From Mesaphorura yosii (Eukaryota > Arthropoda > Collembola > Poduromorpha > Tullbergiidae): 21,929 nt of DNA. Each line of letters begins with the position of its first letter. Within the stretch, counting starts at the first letter, position 1. The notes under the pieces were generated by a model. It was not told the origin of the DNA. It did not search any database and saw nothing but the letters and a program-made list of their open reading frames with translations. Positions 8,773 to 16,776 of this stretch are shown here, piece by piece. A program made the position numbers and the translations under genes. Where the stretch lies: assembly GCA_009869945.1 (NCBI GenBank), contig WIXG01000785.1, forward strand, positions 1 through 21,929, read 5' to 3'.

Positions 8773-9180
8773 CTACAACAGGTCCATGTATGGTTTTCTG
8801 TACCGATGCATCTTACACCTGACAGCCCCCCAGCCTTTCCGTTCCGGGCAGAAAACTTGGTACACTGATTGTCCATATCTATAAATTGGCCCAACGCACT
8901 GCGTGCGACTCAGATTGGTGCAATCCTGGACAGGATGGCAGAGTCCAGTCGTCGTCAAGCGCAACTGTCCGCGGGGACATTCTCCGGGAACGCAAAGTCC
9001 ATTAAAAAAGTGCCGGATTTCTCCTACAGTGCAGTCATCCTGATTTTCATTCCGACTGGGGGTGGTCGTCGCTTCGTTCTCGTCGTCGTAATCAAGGCGC
9101 TGGTCAGAAGCCGACGCCGGTCTGGCTCCGATCACGAGCACAGATAGTAGAATCAGTGACACTGCAGTTGAATTATTCAT
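8773..9180 (-). CDS. Secreted eight-cysteine protein
   Basis: This single-exon minus-strand gene encodes 135 aa from the ATG at 9180; the upstream GTG at 9198 is not needed. Residues 1-25 are a good signal peptide ending near ASA|S. A short acidic, Thr-rich linker (about 26-49) follows, then a compact domain with eight cysteines at about 50, 63, 68, 81, 87, 95, 111 and 122, suggesting four disulfides. Segments such as CVPGECPRGQ and GLCHPVQDC recall small extracellular Cys-rich modules (chitin-binding or trypsin-inhibitor-like), but spacing does not let me name the family. The tail is basic (HRYRKP). AATAAA stands at 8683-8688, about 85 bases after the stop. No TATA box was found. The existence of the gene is likely; its function is unknown. 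Confidence 0.7.
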   Translation of the reverse strand: MNNSTAVSLILLSVLVIGARPASASDQRLDYDDENEATTTPSRNENQDDCTVGEIRHFFNGLCVPGECPRGQLRLTTTGLCHPVQDCTNLSRTQCVGPIYRYGQSVYQVFCPERKGWGAVRCKMHRYRKPYMDLL

Positions 9181-9198
9181 GGTCAAGTAACGTTTCAC

Positions 9199-10019
9199 AG
9201 AATACTGTTGATTGCAGATTGCTGATAGAAGACTGAATCCGGTTGTTCATCGGCGTTCAGACATATTAACTAGCTTGATGTAAACAAAAGTCACCCGGAG
9301 ATACACAATTGAAGTGAATTAGTCGTTAATTGAGCTCAATTGCGAACTGGGATGTGGATGTTGGTGCCGGTCAGACCAGACACTTCGTGCCACTGGAATT
9401 TCACTACCAGCGACACGCTTAATCATTAGGATGTTCACATATGCACTCTGTCCGAAAACTTTGTTTTGACACGAATACATCATGAACTCACGTATACATG
9501 TAGACAACGAGTTCATGCGAAATTTCGGAATGACCTCAAACCATGCACTTGATCAATTTGCTGATTGCTGACATGTTGATCGATGATCGATGTAACAGCC
9601 CATCCTCTCCTGCCTTCGTGCGATCCTGACTTTGCTTTGCGGTCCCAGCAGCCACCTCTCGGCACGGCTACCGCCAAGCCCGCGACCCTACAACTCCAGA
9701 GAAGAGCGCCGCAGCCGAAAGTTCAGAGAATATTGCAAGAACCCAGTGGAAATGCGTAGGCACGCACTCTAATCCAATGAAATTCCCAGCTACAGGTCAG
9801 GAAGACCAAAGAATCTGGGCGGCACTCTCTCTCTCTCACGGCGCCGTCAAGGAAACCCCGACCCGAGTGTCCCACTTGCCGCGATTTTTGAACTTTTATT
9901 AGTGATGAGGGTAAGAATAGAAAAAGAGCCCTTGTCTCACTCTGCGAGTCACAGCCTTTGTTTCGCTCCTTAGTACACGTTCCTCCTTTGTTCAGAGCGT
10001 TAGAGTTTTGGGGCACGAG
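9199..10019. other. Intergenic region without recognised gene
   Basis: Only short frames without domains are present (for example 9319-9516 and 9723-10016 on the minus strand). A (CT)7 microsatellite lies at 9824-9837. The first 60-80 bases should include the promoter and 5' UTR of the eight-cysteine gene. Confidence 0.4.
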
Positions 10020-10335
10020 AGCGGATTTGCCATGAGTTTGCGAAGTGGACGCAAGGCGTAGCTCTCGACGGTCACGGTTCTCGACCTCCGGGACGCGAAG
10101 AAGGCTCGCCAGTGCCCGGTCCCTCGAGCAGCGAGCGATTTGAGCAAGGCAATCTCATCTTGCAGAACGACAGAATCCCGGGCCGGACGCCGTCCAAAAG
10201 TTGCCAGCTTCGCCCCCTTCCCGACCAGGACGCGCCGGCCTGGGGTAAACGGAAACCGGACGCCCTGACCGGTCGCGTCGCGTCCCTCATAATCACCGTC
10301 AGGTCGAAAAGGTCATTTCATCGATCAGACTGACA
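10020..10335 (+). other. GC-rich island, possible 5' exon
   Basis: A stretch of about 315 bases is strikingly richer in G+C and CpG than its surroundings. A + frame is open from about 10004 to TGA (10331-10333) and reads RPPGREEGSPVPGPSSS and later TPSKSCQLRPLPDQDAP; the minus strand is also open (10072-10296). It ends near a usable donor, CAA|GTGAGA. It could be the 5' exon of the small gene at 10458, a CpG-rich promoter, or a foreign insert. None of these is proven. Confidence 0.3.
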
Positions 10336-10457
10336 AGTGAGATCATATTTACTCGTTCGTAAGCTTTTATGTACCTCAACGACTTGGACAATGGGTACGG
10401 AACTCACATGTCTATATTTTTGAATATTATTCCTGGAGAGTATGATCAGTTTCTCAG

Positions 10458-10707
10458 ATGGCCATTTACGTCTTCATGTTCATGCTGTTCGAGCAGAATG
10501 CCAACACCAACGATGTGAGTGTGCGTTTAGCATAACACAGTACAGTTCACAATATTCCAGCAAAGCTAAATAATCTTCTCTACTGGTCCGTTTCAGACTA
10601 CAGACATCAAGAAAATTGGCTCTGATATCCGATCCGGGTATTCTGAGTCTGTACAAACAATCGAAACCAATTCGGGCCAAGGGAGCGAATGCGAGGAAAT
10701 AAGGTAA
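10458..10707 (+). CDS. Possible small two-exon gene
   Basis: After a good acceptor (TTTCTCAG) an ATG at 10458 encodes MAIYVFMFMLFEQNANTND, then a GTGAGT donor at 10515. Exon 2 follows TTTCAG at 10596 and encodes TTDIKKIGSDIRSGYSESVQ and so on to TAA at 10705-10707. Both sites are phase 0, giving 55 aa with a hydrophobic start. The 82-base intron and clean splice motifs favour a gene, but there is no recognisable domain and no AATAAA downstream. Confidence 0.3.
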
Positions 10708-11004
10708 AGCTTCCGGCATCCATTCCTGTTCCAGCGACGCGACCAGCATTTGTATTTTATCGCAATAACAGAAATCTATTCTTGGAAAGATCAGGCTAAA
10801 AATAGCACGCGCTCGAGTTCTGGCTCTGGAGAGCTCGACAGATTCTCTTTCGGTCTTTACGTCATCCTGTGTACACGTGTTTGTTTACAATTCAAGCGTC
10901 GAATTCGTATCAAACTTTTTGCTATTTCTACTGTGGCATAGGTGCTAAATCGCAACAATTATCATTTGACAATATTTAACGCGTGGCCATGGCCAACTTG
11001 GCCA

Positions 11005-11044
11005 GAAGATGAAGTCACGGAAAACCATTGCTGCAGGACGGCGT
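11005..11044 (+). promoter_or_regulatory. Conserved upstream element, copy 1
   Basis: A block of 30-plus bases around GAAGATGAAGTCACGGAAAA and CCATTGCTGCAGGACGGCGT matches 12425-12464 with only a handful of substitutions. It lies about 300 bases before the ATG of the first PPxY gene. Its retention amid diverged flanks suggests a promoter element, a 5' UTR or a short uORF (MKSRKT...). Confidence 0.45.
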
Positions 11045-11315
11045 GGTGACGTCCTGTAGAAACGAAATACAAAACAGATGACAATGTCAGGCCTGAATTA
11101 ATCACCAGGCCCACACAAGAAGCGTTGCTGTTCTTGGGATTACATTACACTGACTACAGCAGTGCTTGTGTTTACATTCGTCCATGCAGTGTATGGCGGA
11201 GATACGCCAGCCTCCTTGCATCTTGTGAATTAGTCGGCTTTCGAATTCCACTCTGCGCGCATCCGCTTCCTTTGCAGGGCAGGGCACCCAGTGTAATAGT
11301 GAAACAAGTCCAGAG

Positions 11316-11759
11316 ATGTGGGAAGCCGTCGCCTATTTTTTCATTTGGGTAAGCAATTCGAGTAGGCATTGTGTCAGTCTCATCTAACAGATTATCGCAT
11401 TTATTTTGATTTATGCATGGGCTTGCGTGAAATGTGGTTTCGAAGTCCACGACAACGTTGACGAAGACTGCGGTCAACACGAGGACGTCATTGCAACCCA
11501 CCACGCCTTTCTGGCAGCGCCACCCTTAGCGAACCAGATTCGAGCGGCAACTGCGCGGACAACAAGCCAGTGGACGCCGGTCCCATCTCCAATCCGCGGA
11601 GTGGCAGAGCAGCGGACGAGCGAGCACATTTACATCGACATTCCCGAATCTGCCGCGGCTCCAGTGCCGGTGGAGGGGCAAAACGAACGCGAGCAGCAGC
11701 CGCCGGCGTACGAGTCACCGCCATCCTACTTTCAGTCGCTGTATTTGATGTTCTCTTGA
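11316..11759 (+). CDS. Small single-pass membrane protein with tandem PPxY motifs, copy 1
   Basis: Two exons (11316-11348 and 11391-11759) are separated by a 42-bp intron with GTAAGC donor and CTAACAG acceptor, phase 0, giving 133 aa. Residues 1-25 (MWEAVAYFFIW from exon 1, IIAFILIYAWACV from exon 2) form one transmembrane helix, so the splice falls inside the helix. A Cys- and acidic-rich loop follows (CGFEVHDNVDEDCG), then a Pro/Gln-rich tail ending QPPAYESPPSYFQSLYLMFS. This carries two PPxY motifs (PPAY, PPSY), the recognised ligand of WW domains in NEDD4-type ubiquitin ligases and other adaptors. By analogy the tail would be cytoplasmic and recruit a WW protein (inference). AATAAA is at 11801-11806. 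A paralogue with the same structure is at 12759-13139, which makes this an authentic gene. I do not recognise a named family. Confidence 0.8.
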
Positions 11760-11800
11760 CTGCCACTTTCGTCATTATGGTGCACTATGGGTGGATTTTG

Positions 11801-11806
11801 AATAAA
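11801..11806 (+). terminator. Polyadenylation signal, PPxY gene copy 1
   Basis: TTTTGAATAAATTA stands about 40 bases past the stop and is conserved in the second copy at 13193-13198. Confidence 0.8.
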
Positions 11807-12102
11807 TTAGCAGCAAATTAATCAGATCAAGCACGCAATCAGACTTTCCTTTATCACGGGATCTATTCTTGGAAAGGTCAGTAAATAGTACTTGTTTTCC
11901 CACGCATTTCTCAGTTTCAGTCTTTGGGTCGGCCATGTGTTTCTTTACTTTGCAAACCTGGTGAATGGTGTATCCGTGTTGCTGTTTTAGTTTGAAATAA
12001 TTGTAATGAGCCACGTGCAACTGTTCTTATACGCAGGAGCCTAATTTTAGATTCGCACACACTGACGACGTACGTTTTACGAATTACGCGAGCGCGATTC
12101 AA

Positions 12103-12306
12103 ATGGATTCAAATTACCTGTACGTACTATTGCTTAGCTTACAGTTTTGGGTCTTGGCTCTGACCGCAAGTGGTGCGGGCAGTACTCTGTTCATAGACCC
12201 AATAATTGCAATTATTCCGATCGCATTCGGGAACTCCACCGGCGTTGATAGCACATCAAATCATCACGTCCGCATGTGTGATGTTGCGGGTTCGCTTAAA
12301 AATTGA
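12103..12306 (+). CDS. Possible small secreted or membrane peptide
   Basis: A 67-aa ATG frame begins MDSNYLYVLLLSLQFWVLAL, a strong signal peptide or membrane segment with a possible cleavage near TASGAGS. A second hydrophobic run follows (PIIAIIPIAFG), then a hydrophilic tail with one Cys. It lies in the first part of duplicated unit 2 but has no counterpart that I can see in unit 1. No AATAAA follows within 150 bases. The hydrophobic profile supports it moderately. Confidence 0.38.
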   Translation: MDSNYLYVLLLSLQFWVLALTASGAGSTLFIDPIIAIIPIAFGNSTGVDSTSNHHVRMCDVAGSLKN

Positions 12307-12424
12307 TCAAGTTTATTTGCACATTTATTGAGCTGTGTTCAACCAAATGCCCGCAGCTGCAAGGCAAAGGTTAATTTCTTCGATCCTGTGAATATTGCGA
12401 CTGATAATGCAAGTGACATGATTG

Positions 12425-12464
12425 GAAAATGAAGCCGCGGAAAACCATGGCTGCAGGATGGCGT
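12425..12464 (+). promoter_or_regulatory. Conserved upstream element, copy 2
   Basis: The block GAAAATGAAGCCGCGGAAAA followed by CCATGGCTGCAGGATGGCGT is the second copy of the element at 11005-11044. It lies about 330 bases before the ATG of the second PPxY gene. It too starts a short frame (MKPRKTMAAGWR...), so a conserved uORF is possible. Confidence 0.45.
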
Positions 12465-12758
12465 AATTTCGGAACGAAACAAATGCCGGAATGAGTCATA
12501 GGCATAAGCAGGAGTTTACAAGATGTTCTGCCATTCTGTAATTCTTGGAATTACAACGGATGTGTCAGTGTTTATGTTGACACTCTATGTGCAGTGTACG
12601 GTGCAGATTTCCTGAAAGACGTCAGTCCCCACGCGTCTGGCTGCCAACGCTATTAACTGCAGTGAATCAGTCTGCATTCTGAATTCATTCTGTGCGCATC
12701 AGCTTCCTTCGCACTGCACAAGTAGCCCAGTGAAGAAAACGGTGAAGCAAGTTCAGAA

Positions 12759-13139
12759 ATGGCAAACAAATCAAACAATATCTGGGAACCGATCGTCTTT
12801 TGTGCCTTTTGGGTAAGCAATCCAAAGCTGCATTGCACCAGTCTCATCTAACAGATTATATTTTCTCTTGTGTTTGCATGGGTCTGCGCGAAATCTCGCG
12901 CCTTTCTGGCAGCTCCACACTTCCGTAATGAGATTCAAGCGGCAACTGTGCCGACCCTGCCCCCAGAGCGTGAGGTGTCAGAGCAGAGGGCCAGCGAGTA
13001 CATTTATATCCAAATTACTGAGCCCACTGCCACGTCCACGTCGGTGTTTGTACCAGGGCAAGATGAGCCAGAGCAACTTCCACCGGCTTACGAGTCGCCG
13101 CCGTCCTACTCTCAATCGCTGTACTTGATGTTCTCGTGA
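12759..13139 (+). CDS. Small single-pass membrane protein with tandem PPxY motifs, copy 2
   Basis: This paralogue of the gene at 11316 has exons 12759-12812 and 12855-13139 with an intron of exactly the same length (42 bp), phase and acceptor. It encodes 112 aa. The first exon is longer (MANKSNNIWEPIVFCAFW) and again supplies half of the transmembrane helix, completed by IIFSLVFAWVCAK. It lacks the acidic Cys-containing insert of about 24 residues found in copy 1 and goes directly to AFLAAP. The tail ends LPPAYESPPSYSQSLYLMFS, with both PPxY motifs; the last 18 residues differ from copy 1 at one position only, although the middle is diverged. That pattern implies selection on the C-terminus, presumably for WW-domain binding and perhaps a second function of SLYLMFS. 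AATAAA is at 13193-13198. Confidence 0.8.
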
Positions 13140-13453
13140 CTCACTTTTGTCTCACTTATCACTACGGTGGGTAGACATAATGCTGTATTTTGAATAAATT
13201 ATTGGCAAATCAATCATATCAGATTGGAAAGGCAGACAGACTTTGGCTGCTGTGCGGTGTTGGATGCACTCTGGAGAAATTTTTCGCAGTTTCAGTCTGC
13301 GAGCCATGACGACGAGGTGCGGCTGCTGCCCCCTGAACCCCGCGCGGCTGGTTCGCGAATTTCTTTTGCGCCCTCTTTCGCCTTCGAATCCATGACACCA
13401 GTAGCTACGTTGGGGGCGCAGCTGCGCACGCCGATTTGGACTCTGTTTCTCAG

Positions 13454-13601
13454 ATACATCATGATGCTGGATTGCATGCACACCGACGAACAAGATCGGC
13501 CGAAATTTGTGGATCTGAAAGAATTCTTTACGAGAGCGGGCGCTGGAGCTACAAACCTGACCAATGGCTTGGCAGTTGTGTATGCAAACACGATTGTATA
13601 A
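13454..13601 (+). pseudogene. Orphan exon resembling tyrosine-kinase subdomain XI
   Basis: After a strong acceptor (CTCTGTTTCTCAG) the frame reads YIMMLDCMHTDEQDRPKF then VDLKEFFTRAG and runs to TAA at 13599-13601. It matches the end of the tyrosine-kinase C-lobe, whose signature is LMLxCW..D...RP.F..L. The conserved Trp after Cys is Met here, and the invariant Arg-Pro (DRPKF) is kept. No other kinase subdomain is recognisable upstream (13224-13450) or downstream. It is therefore either the last exon of a gene whose other exons are unrecognised or lost, or a captured fragment. Confidence 0.45.
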
Positions 13602-13746
13602 ATTTACCTTTACAGTCAATTTATTGAACTTTAATTCAAATCATGATCCACCATTGCCTGGATGTGTTAGTATTGACTGTTCTCATCGTCCGCCTGCCGC
13701 TCTTTGACTTGCGTGGCATAAAATAGCTCACCATCCCATAAGGTAC

Positions 13747-13910
13747 CTTTTTTCGATAATTCGTGCCACAGTTCTGAGACCAAACGTGAAACAAGTCGGG
13801 GATGCCTGGCGGACCGTGGCCGACAATGTGCACCTCCGCGTCGGCGCGTTCCAAATCGAGCCACCATGGCTGGCTACCGGGCTCGGGGTTGGCTACCGCT
13901 GGGGCCACAC
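13747..13910 (-). pseudogene. Orphan exon resembling acid sphingomyelinase-like phosphodiesterase
   Basis: The minus-strand frame reads WWLDLERADAEVHIVGHGPP then GIPDLFHVWSQNCGTNYRKK and ends at a GTACCT donor (phase 0). In ASM/SMPDL phosphoesterases the segment WL...L..A...GEKVHIIGHIPPG...WS.N carries a metal-ligand histidine; here the His is kept but Ile of GHIPPG is Gly. The next conserved block (QFFGHTH) is not found downstream, and earlier metallophosphatase motifs are not found upstream. This looks like an exon relic or a fragment of a degraded gene. The similarity is clear over about 45 residues only. Confidence 0.5.
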
Positions 13911-14730
13911 GTTGTACTGGTTTTCTTTGTTTCTCCAGTCAACAATTTTGAGATCTATCACCTACGCGGCTCAAATTTTGCCTTTGTCGAGGTCACAAGT
14001 TAAGACCTTCAAAGGGTCAGGTTTAAAGGAGCAGTTTGATCAGTTTCTCTAACAAATCATTAGAAAAGGTGGTCCGTGTCCCCTGGGTATACTGAATATG
14101 CGGGCTCGAAGCGCCCAAGACAACAAATACTGAAAATTTGTGCAGTCATGTTAGAGCTTCGTGATCAGTTTCTTGAGCGAAATCCTGACCTTCTTAGGAG
14201 CCTCTGAACTTGACCAAAGCCCAAACTGACAAATGCTTCACATTTAACGGCTGAATAGCTTCACTGTGCACTTTTGCAAGTCTACTGTCACATGCGATTA
14301 TGAAGCGTCCATACATCGGGACGAGTGCGTTGATTGAGATTTCTGGTCACTTCAACGACACATTCGTTGTTTGGAAAATGCAGGCCGTGGTCGTTGTGTA
14401 GCATTTTAGGCATAACCTTCCAAAGTGTGCTGGAGGTTGCAGTGAGCCACGGTTGCCATTTGATTGGAAACGACCTACAACAATCAACAATTGCAAATCA
14501 AATTATTTAATGCCCTTTCTTGGTGGGCACCAAGTAAAATATGCATGTTTAAACCTGAGACGAGGAACAAAAAAGACATTTTATTACACATTTTTGTCAG
14601 CTTGCCAAAATTCGACCAGAACGACGACAGGACACAACAAAAAAACAAGAAAACGACGACGAGAAGAAAACGAGCCTTTTTGCACAAAATTGCAGGAAAA
14701 ATAAAATTAATAATGATTGAACATCACGTT
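13911..14730. other. Region without recognised gene
   Basis: Frames here (for example 13786-14052 on + and 14453-14973 on +) are antisense or low-complexity and show no domains. A short reading frame MLELRDQFLERNPDLLRSL begins near 14148 and stops at once. The stretch 14640-14700 is A-rich (repeated AACAAGAAAACGACGACG). Confidence 0.35.
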
Positions 14731-14767
14731 GATTGGGTTTATTATTTATTTCACCTTGTCATTGAAA

Positions 14768-15280
14768 TTAAGCTCCTTCTCCAGGCTTATGTCTCTCGAC
14801 CCAACCGACTGCTTCCTCAATGCTCACCATTCCATCGCGATTCAGGTCGGCCTCATCGCGAAACTCGTCGTAAGACACTTTCCAGGTTGGATAGTGCAAG
14901 GCAAAAATGGACCAAAACAGCTCAAACTCGTCACGTTGGAGAAATCCGTCGTTGGACTTGTCGACGGCCTTGATGTACTCGCGAACCCAGCCACCAGTCG
15001 AGTGCACTTTCGCCAGAATGGCTTCCAACACAGCCCACGGCGCCCGGCCATTGAAGTGACGCTTCCAGTACCGTTGATAGACGCGGATCTGCTTCTCTGT
15101 CCGCGGCCAATTCATTCGAGTGTAAAGTTCGGGCACATCTTCCGCACTGATGGTGCCGTCTTCAGCCCGGTACGAAGGAAGCGATGGGTAAATGACCGTC
15201 TTGATGTGCGCCAATTCCTCGGGAGAAATAGGCGTCGAAGCATCTTTCTGACCCGCCAGCAGCTGCGTCTCGGGACCCAT
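14768..15280 (-). CDS. Two-EF-hand calcium-binding protein
   Basis: This minus-strand gene encodes 170 aa from the ATG at 15280. Two canonical EF-hand loops lie in the C-terminal half: residues 107-118 (DKSNDGFLQRDE) and 145-156 (DLNRDGMVSIEE). Each has Asp at position 1, Gly at 6 and Glu at 12, so both should bind Ca2+. A looser third loop (AEDGTISAEDV, 39-49) lacks good ligands. The N-terminus has no signal peptide, so the protein is probably cytosolic. A 69-bp intron (15295-15363, GTAAGA to TTGGCAG) falls in the 5' UTR; the frame also reads through it, but that extension ignores good splice sites. A TATA box is at 15434-15441 and AATAAA at 14738-14750. It is a calmodulin-superfamily sensor or buffer; the exact subfamily is not clear. 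Confidence 0.85.
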   Translation of the reverse strand: MGPETQLLAGQKDASTPISPEELAHIKTVIYPSLPSYRAEDGTISAEDVPELYTRMNWPRTEKQIRVYQRYWKRHFNGRAPWAVLEAILAKVHSTGGWVREYIKAVDKSNDGFLQRDEFELFWSIFALHYPTWKVSYDEFRDEADLNRDGMVSIEEAVGWVERHKPGEGA

Positions 15281-15433
15281 TTTGCTAATTTGACCTGCCA
15301 AAATTCGTTTGCAATTAAAATTGGCCTTTTTAAGGCTTTCTTCAGATTTCAAGGAAATCTTACCTTCTTGCCAAAATCCTGCACGCTGAGAGTTACAATT
15401 CGAAGTGAAGGGAAGGGAAGAATGTGGACCCAG

Positions 15434-15441
15434 ATTTTATA
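15434..15441 (-). promoter_or_regulatory. TATA box of the EF-hand gene
   Basis: TATAAAAT on the minus strand lies about 70 bases upstream of the intron donor at 15363, placing transcription start near 15405-15410 and giving a short noncoding first exon. Confidence 0.6.
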
Positions 15442-15444
15442 CAA

Positions 15445-16305
15445 AAAATTTCAAAGTGCGTCGTCGAGTAATCTCAAATGTTTCAAATAACAAGAGTGAG
15501 CAATACAAAAGTGTTACTTTGTTTACGAAATGAAAGATCCCGAGCTATTTTTGCAAGAACAGCTTTTCTATTCTTGATTGTTCTATTTTAATAAGAAAAT
15601 CCGTAATAAAATCAACGACTTTTGCTTCTGTCGACATTCAAGAGGAAGAGGTTGGTCGCTTGCCAATTTTGGCCCAGTCGAAAAGACTTCTGTCGTTCTT
15701 TTTGCGAGCTCTTCAAATAGAGACATTTAGCATGGAGGAATTTGCTGAAAGGGCAATAAAATTAATGATAGCAAGCCTGTCTCAAGCTTTTCTGAAAGTT
15801 TCAGTGCGTTCTCAATGCATTTGCAAAACGATCAGTTTTCAACAAACTCTTTCTTCTGTATGTTTCTTACGTAGCGGAGTCGTCGACCGAAATATTAATT
15901 CAATCATAGAACAAAATTCAGTAATAAATTAAGCCTTAAATTCTGGTTTATTCTCGCATATATGAATCAATCACAAATAAAGCAGATTTGAAACATGACC
16001 AGAATAGAACTCTTCATTCTGATGGATTGACGCATGTTAGGTTAGGCTAGGCTAGGTTACAGTGATTCGACCATGTATTTGGCTATTCAGTGGCATTTTC
16101 AGTGTTAAATTTTCCTTGTCACACAAAACCACCAAATGTGACAGATTTTTGTCAGAGAACTAAGCGGAGGGGACCAAGCGGATGGGATTTTAACTAGAGT
16201 TTTACATTATATCTGCTGTCCTCGAGTCCATAACTTCTATTTCTGAAGTCCAAGAACTCTTTACACAAAGAAAAACAAAAACGGCAAAAATAACGTGATC
16301 TGCAT
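15445..16305. other. AT-rich region with a TTAGG-like tract
   Basis: A + frame at 15660-15932 contains MEEFAERAIKLMIASLSQAF and ends at an AATAAA-containing stop, but no domain is recognisable and I do not count it as a gene. The tract TTAGGTTAGGCTAGGCTAGG at 16037-16057 is a degenerate telomere-type repeat. The rest has no visible structure. Confidence 0.35.
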
Positions 16306-16326
16306 GTGCGCAGTGCACGGCCCAAA

Positions 16327-16743
16327 ATGATACAGAGTTATCTGTATTTCACTGGACGAGGCATTCGAGACCTGCACCGGCTCACGGGCGCCTTTACGGA
16401 AGAAATTGATTTGGCTGAGGGACGACTTCTCCAGAAGGCCTTGCTCGTGTTTCCCACCATCTTCGACCAGGACCGAGCAAAAACTGATGAGGTGAGAGTT
16501 CAGACAGACTGCATGTGGGTCCGGTTGCTGCTGAGCGCAATGACACTGCTGAATTATTCATTCGATCCAGGATCTTCATTCTTTTTGGAATATGTGTGCA
16601 CAATATTTACAAATTTATTGGGTCAAACTGAACCAGGGTCAATTGAATTGTCAGTGGGGTCCCCGCACTTGTATCGACCTTGGATTTCCTCAGGATGCAA
16701 TTTATTAGCAAAAGGGAACATATGGGGCTGCACTTTAGATTGA
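16327..16743 (+). CDS. Unrecognised ORF, possibly a partial exon
   Basis: From the ATG at 16327 a + frame reads MIQSYLYFTGRGIRDLHRL and TEEIDLAEGRLLQKALLVFP, which has a coding-like amphipathic composition up to about 16494. There a GTGAGAGT donor-like site occurs. The remainder of the frame (to 16743) overlaps the 3' UTR of the opposite serine protease gene and looks noncoding. I recognise no family. The first 55 codons could be an exon of a gene whose other exons are unclear. Confidence 0.28.
   Translation: MIQSYLYFTGRGIRDLHRLTGAFTEEIDLAEGRLLQKALLVFPTIFDQDRAKTDEVRVQTDCMWVRLLLSAMTLLNYSFDPGSSFFLEYVCTIFTNLLGQTEPGSIELSVGSPHLYRPWISSGCNLLAKGNIWGCTLD
16701..16706 (-). terminator. Polyadenylation signal of the serine protease gene
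   Basis: AATAAA on the minus strand (TTTATT on +) stands about 70 bases past the stop at 16777-16779. Confidence 0.65.
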
Positions 16744-16776
16744 CTCGGACGTGGTCGTGTGGGTGCGCGCACAGGC

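Larger units (their letters stand above)
10774..13212 (+). repeat. Tandem duplication of a ~1.1-1.35 kb gene unit
   Basis: Two diverged units each contain the same order: a block ATCTATTCTTGGAAAG (10774 and 11861), an upstream conserved element (11005-11044 and 12425-12464), a conserved 5' UTR segment (GCGCATC.GCTTCCTT.GCA), a short first exon, a 42-bp intron, the second exon and TTTTGAATAAATTA.  The block that follows the first gene also lies before it, which marks the unit boundary and hints at an older third copy to the left. Unit 2 additionally holds the small ORF 12103-12306. Divergence in the coding parts is substantial, so the duplication is not recent. Confidence 0.8.

Noticed and set aside
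9181..9198. GTG start adding six residues to the eight-cysteine protein
   Set aside because: GTG is not a normal animal start, and the ATG at 9180 directly begins a proper signal peptide.
10480..10749. 89-aa minus-strand ORF
   Set aside because: It has no start context, signal or domain, and the + strand offers better splice-supported exons in the same place.
13786..14052. 88-aa + strand ORF
   Set aside because: Its first half is antisense to the sphingomyelinase-like exon, and no domain is visible.
15281..15352. N-terminal extension of the EF-hand protein
   Set aside because: These codons run through a 69-bp intron with good GTAAGA and TTGGCAG sites; the ATG at 15280 follows the acceptor.
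14717..15490. 257-aa + strand ORF
   Set aside because: It is exactly antisense to the EF-hand gene, which has clear calcium loops, splice sites, a TATA box and AATAAA on the other strand.
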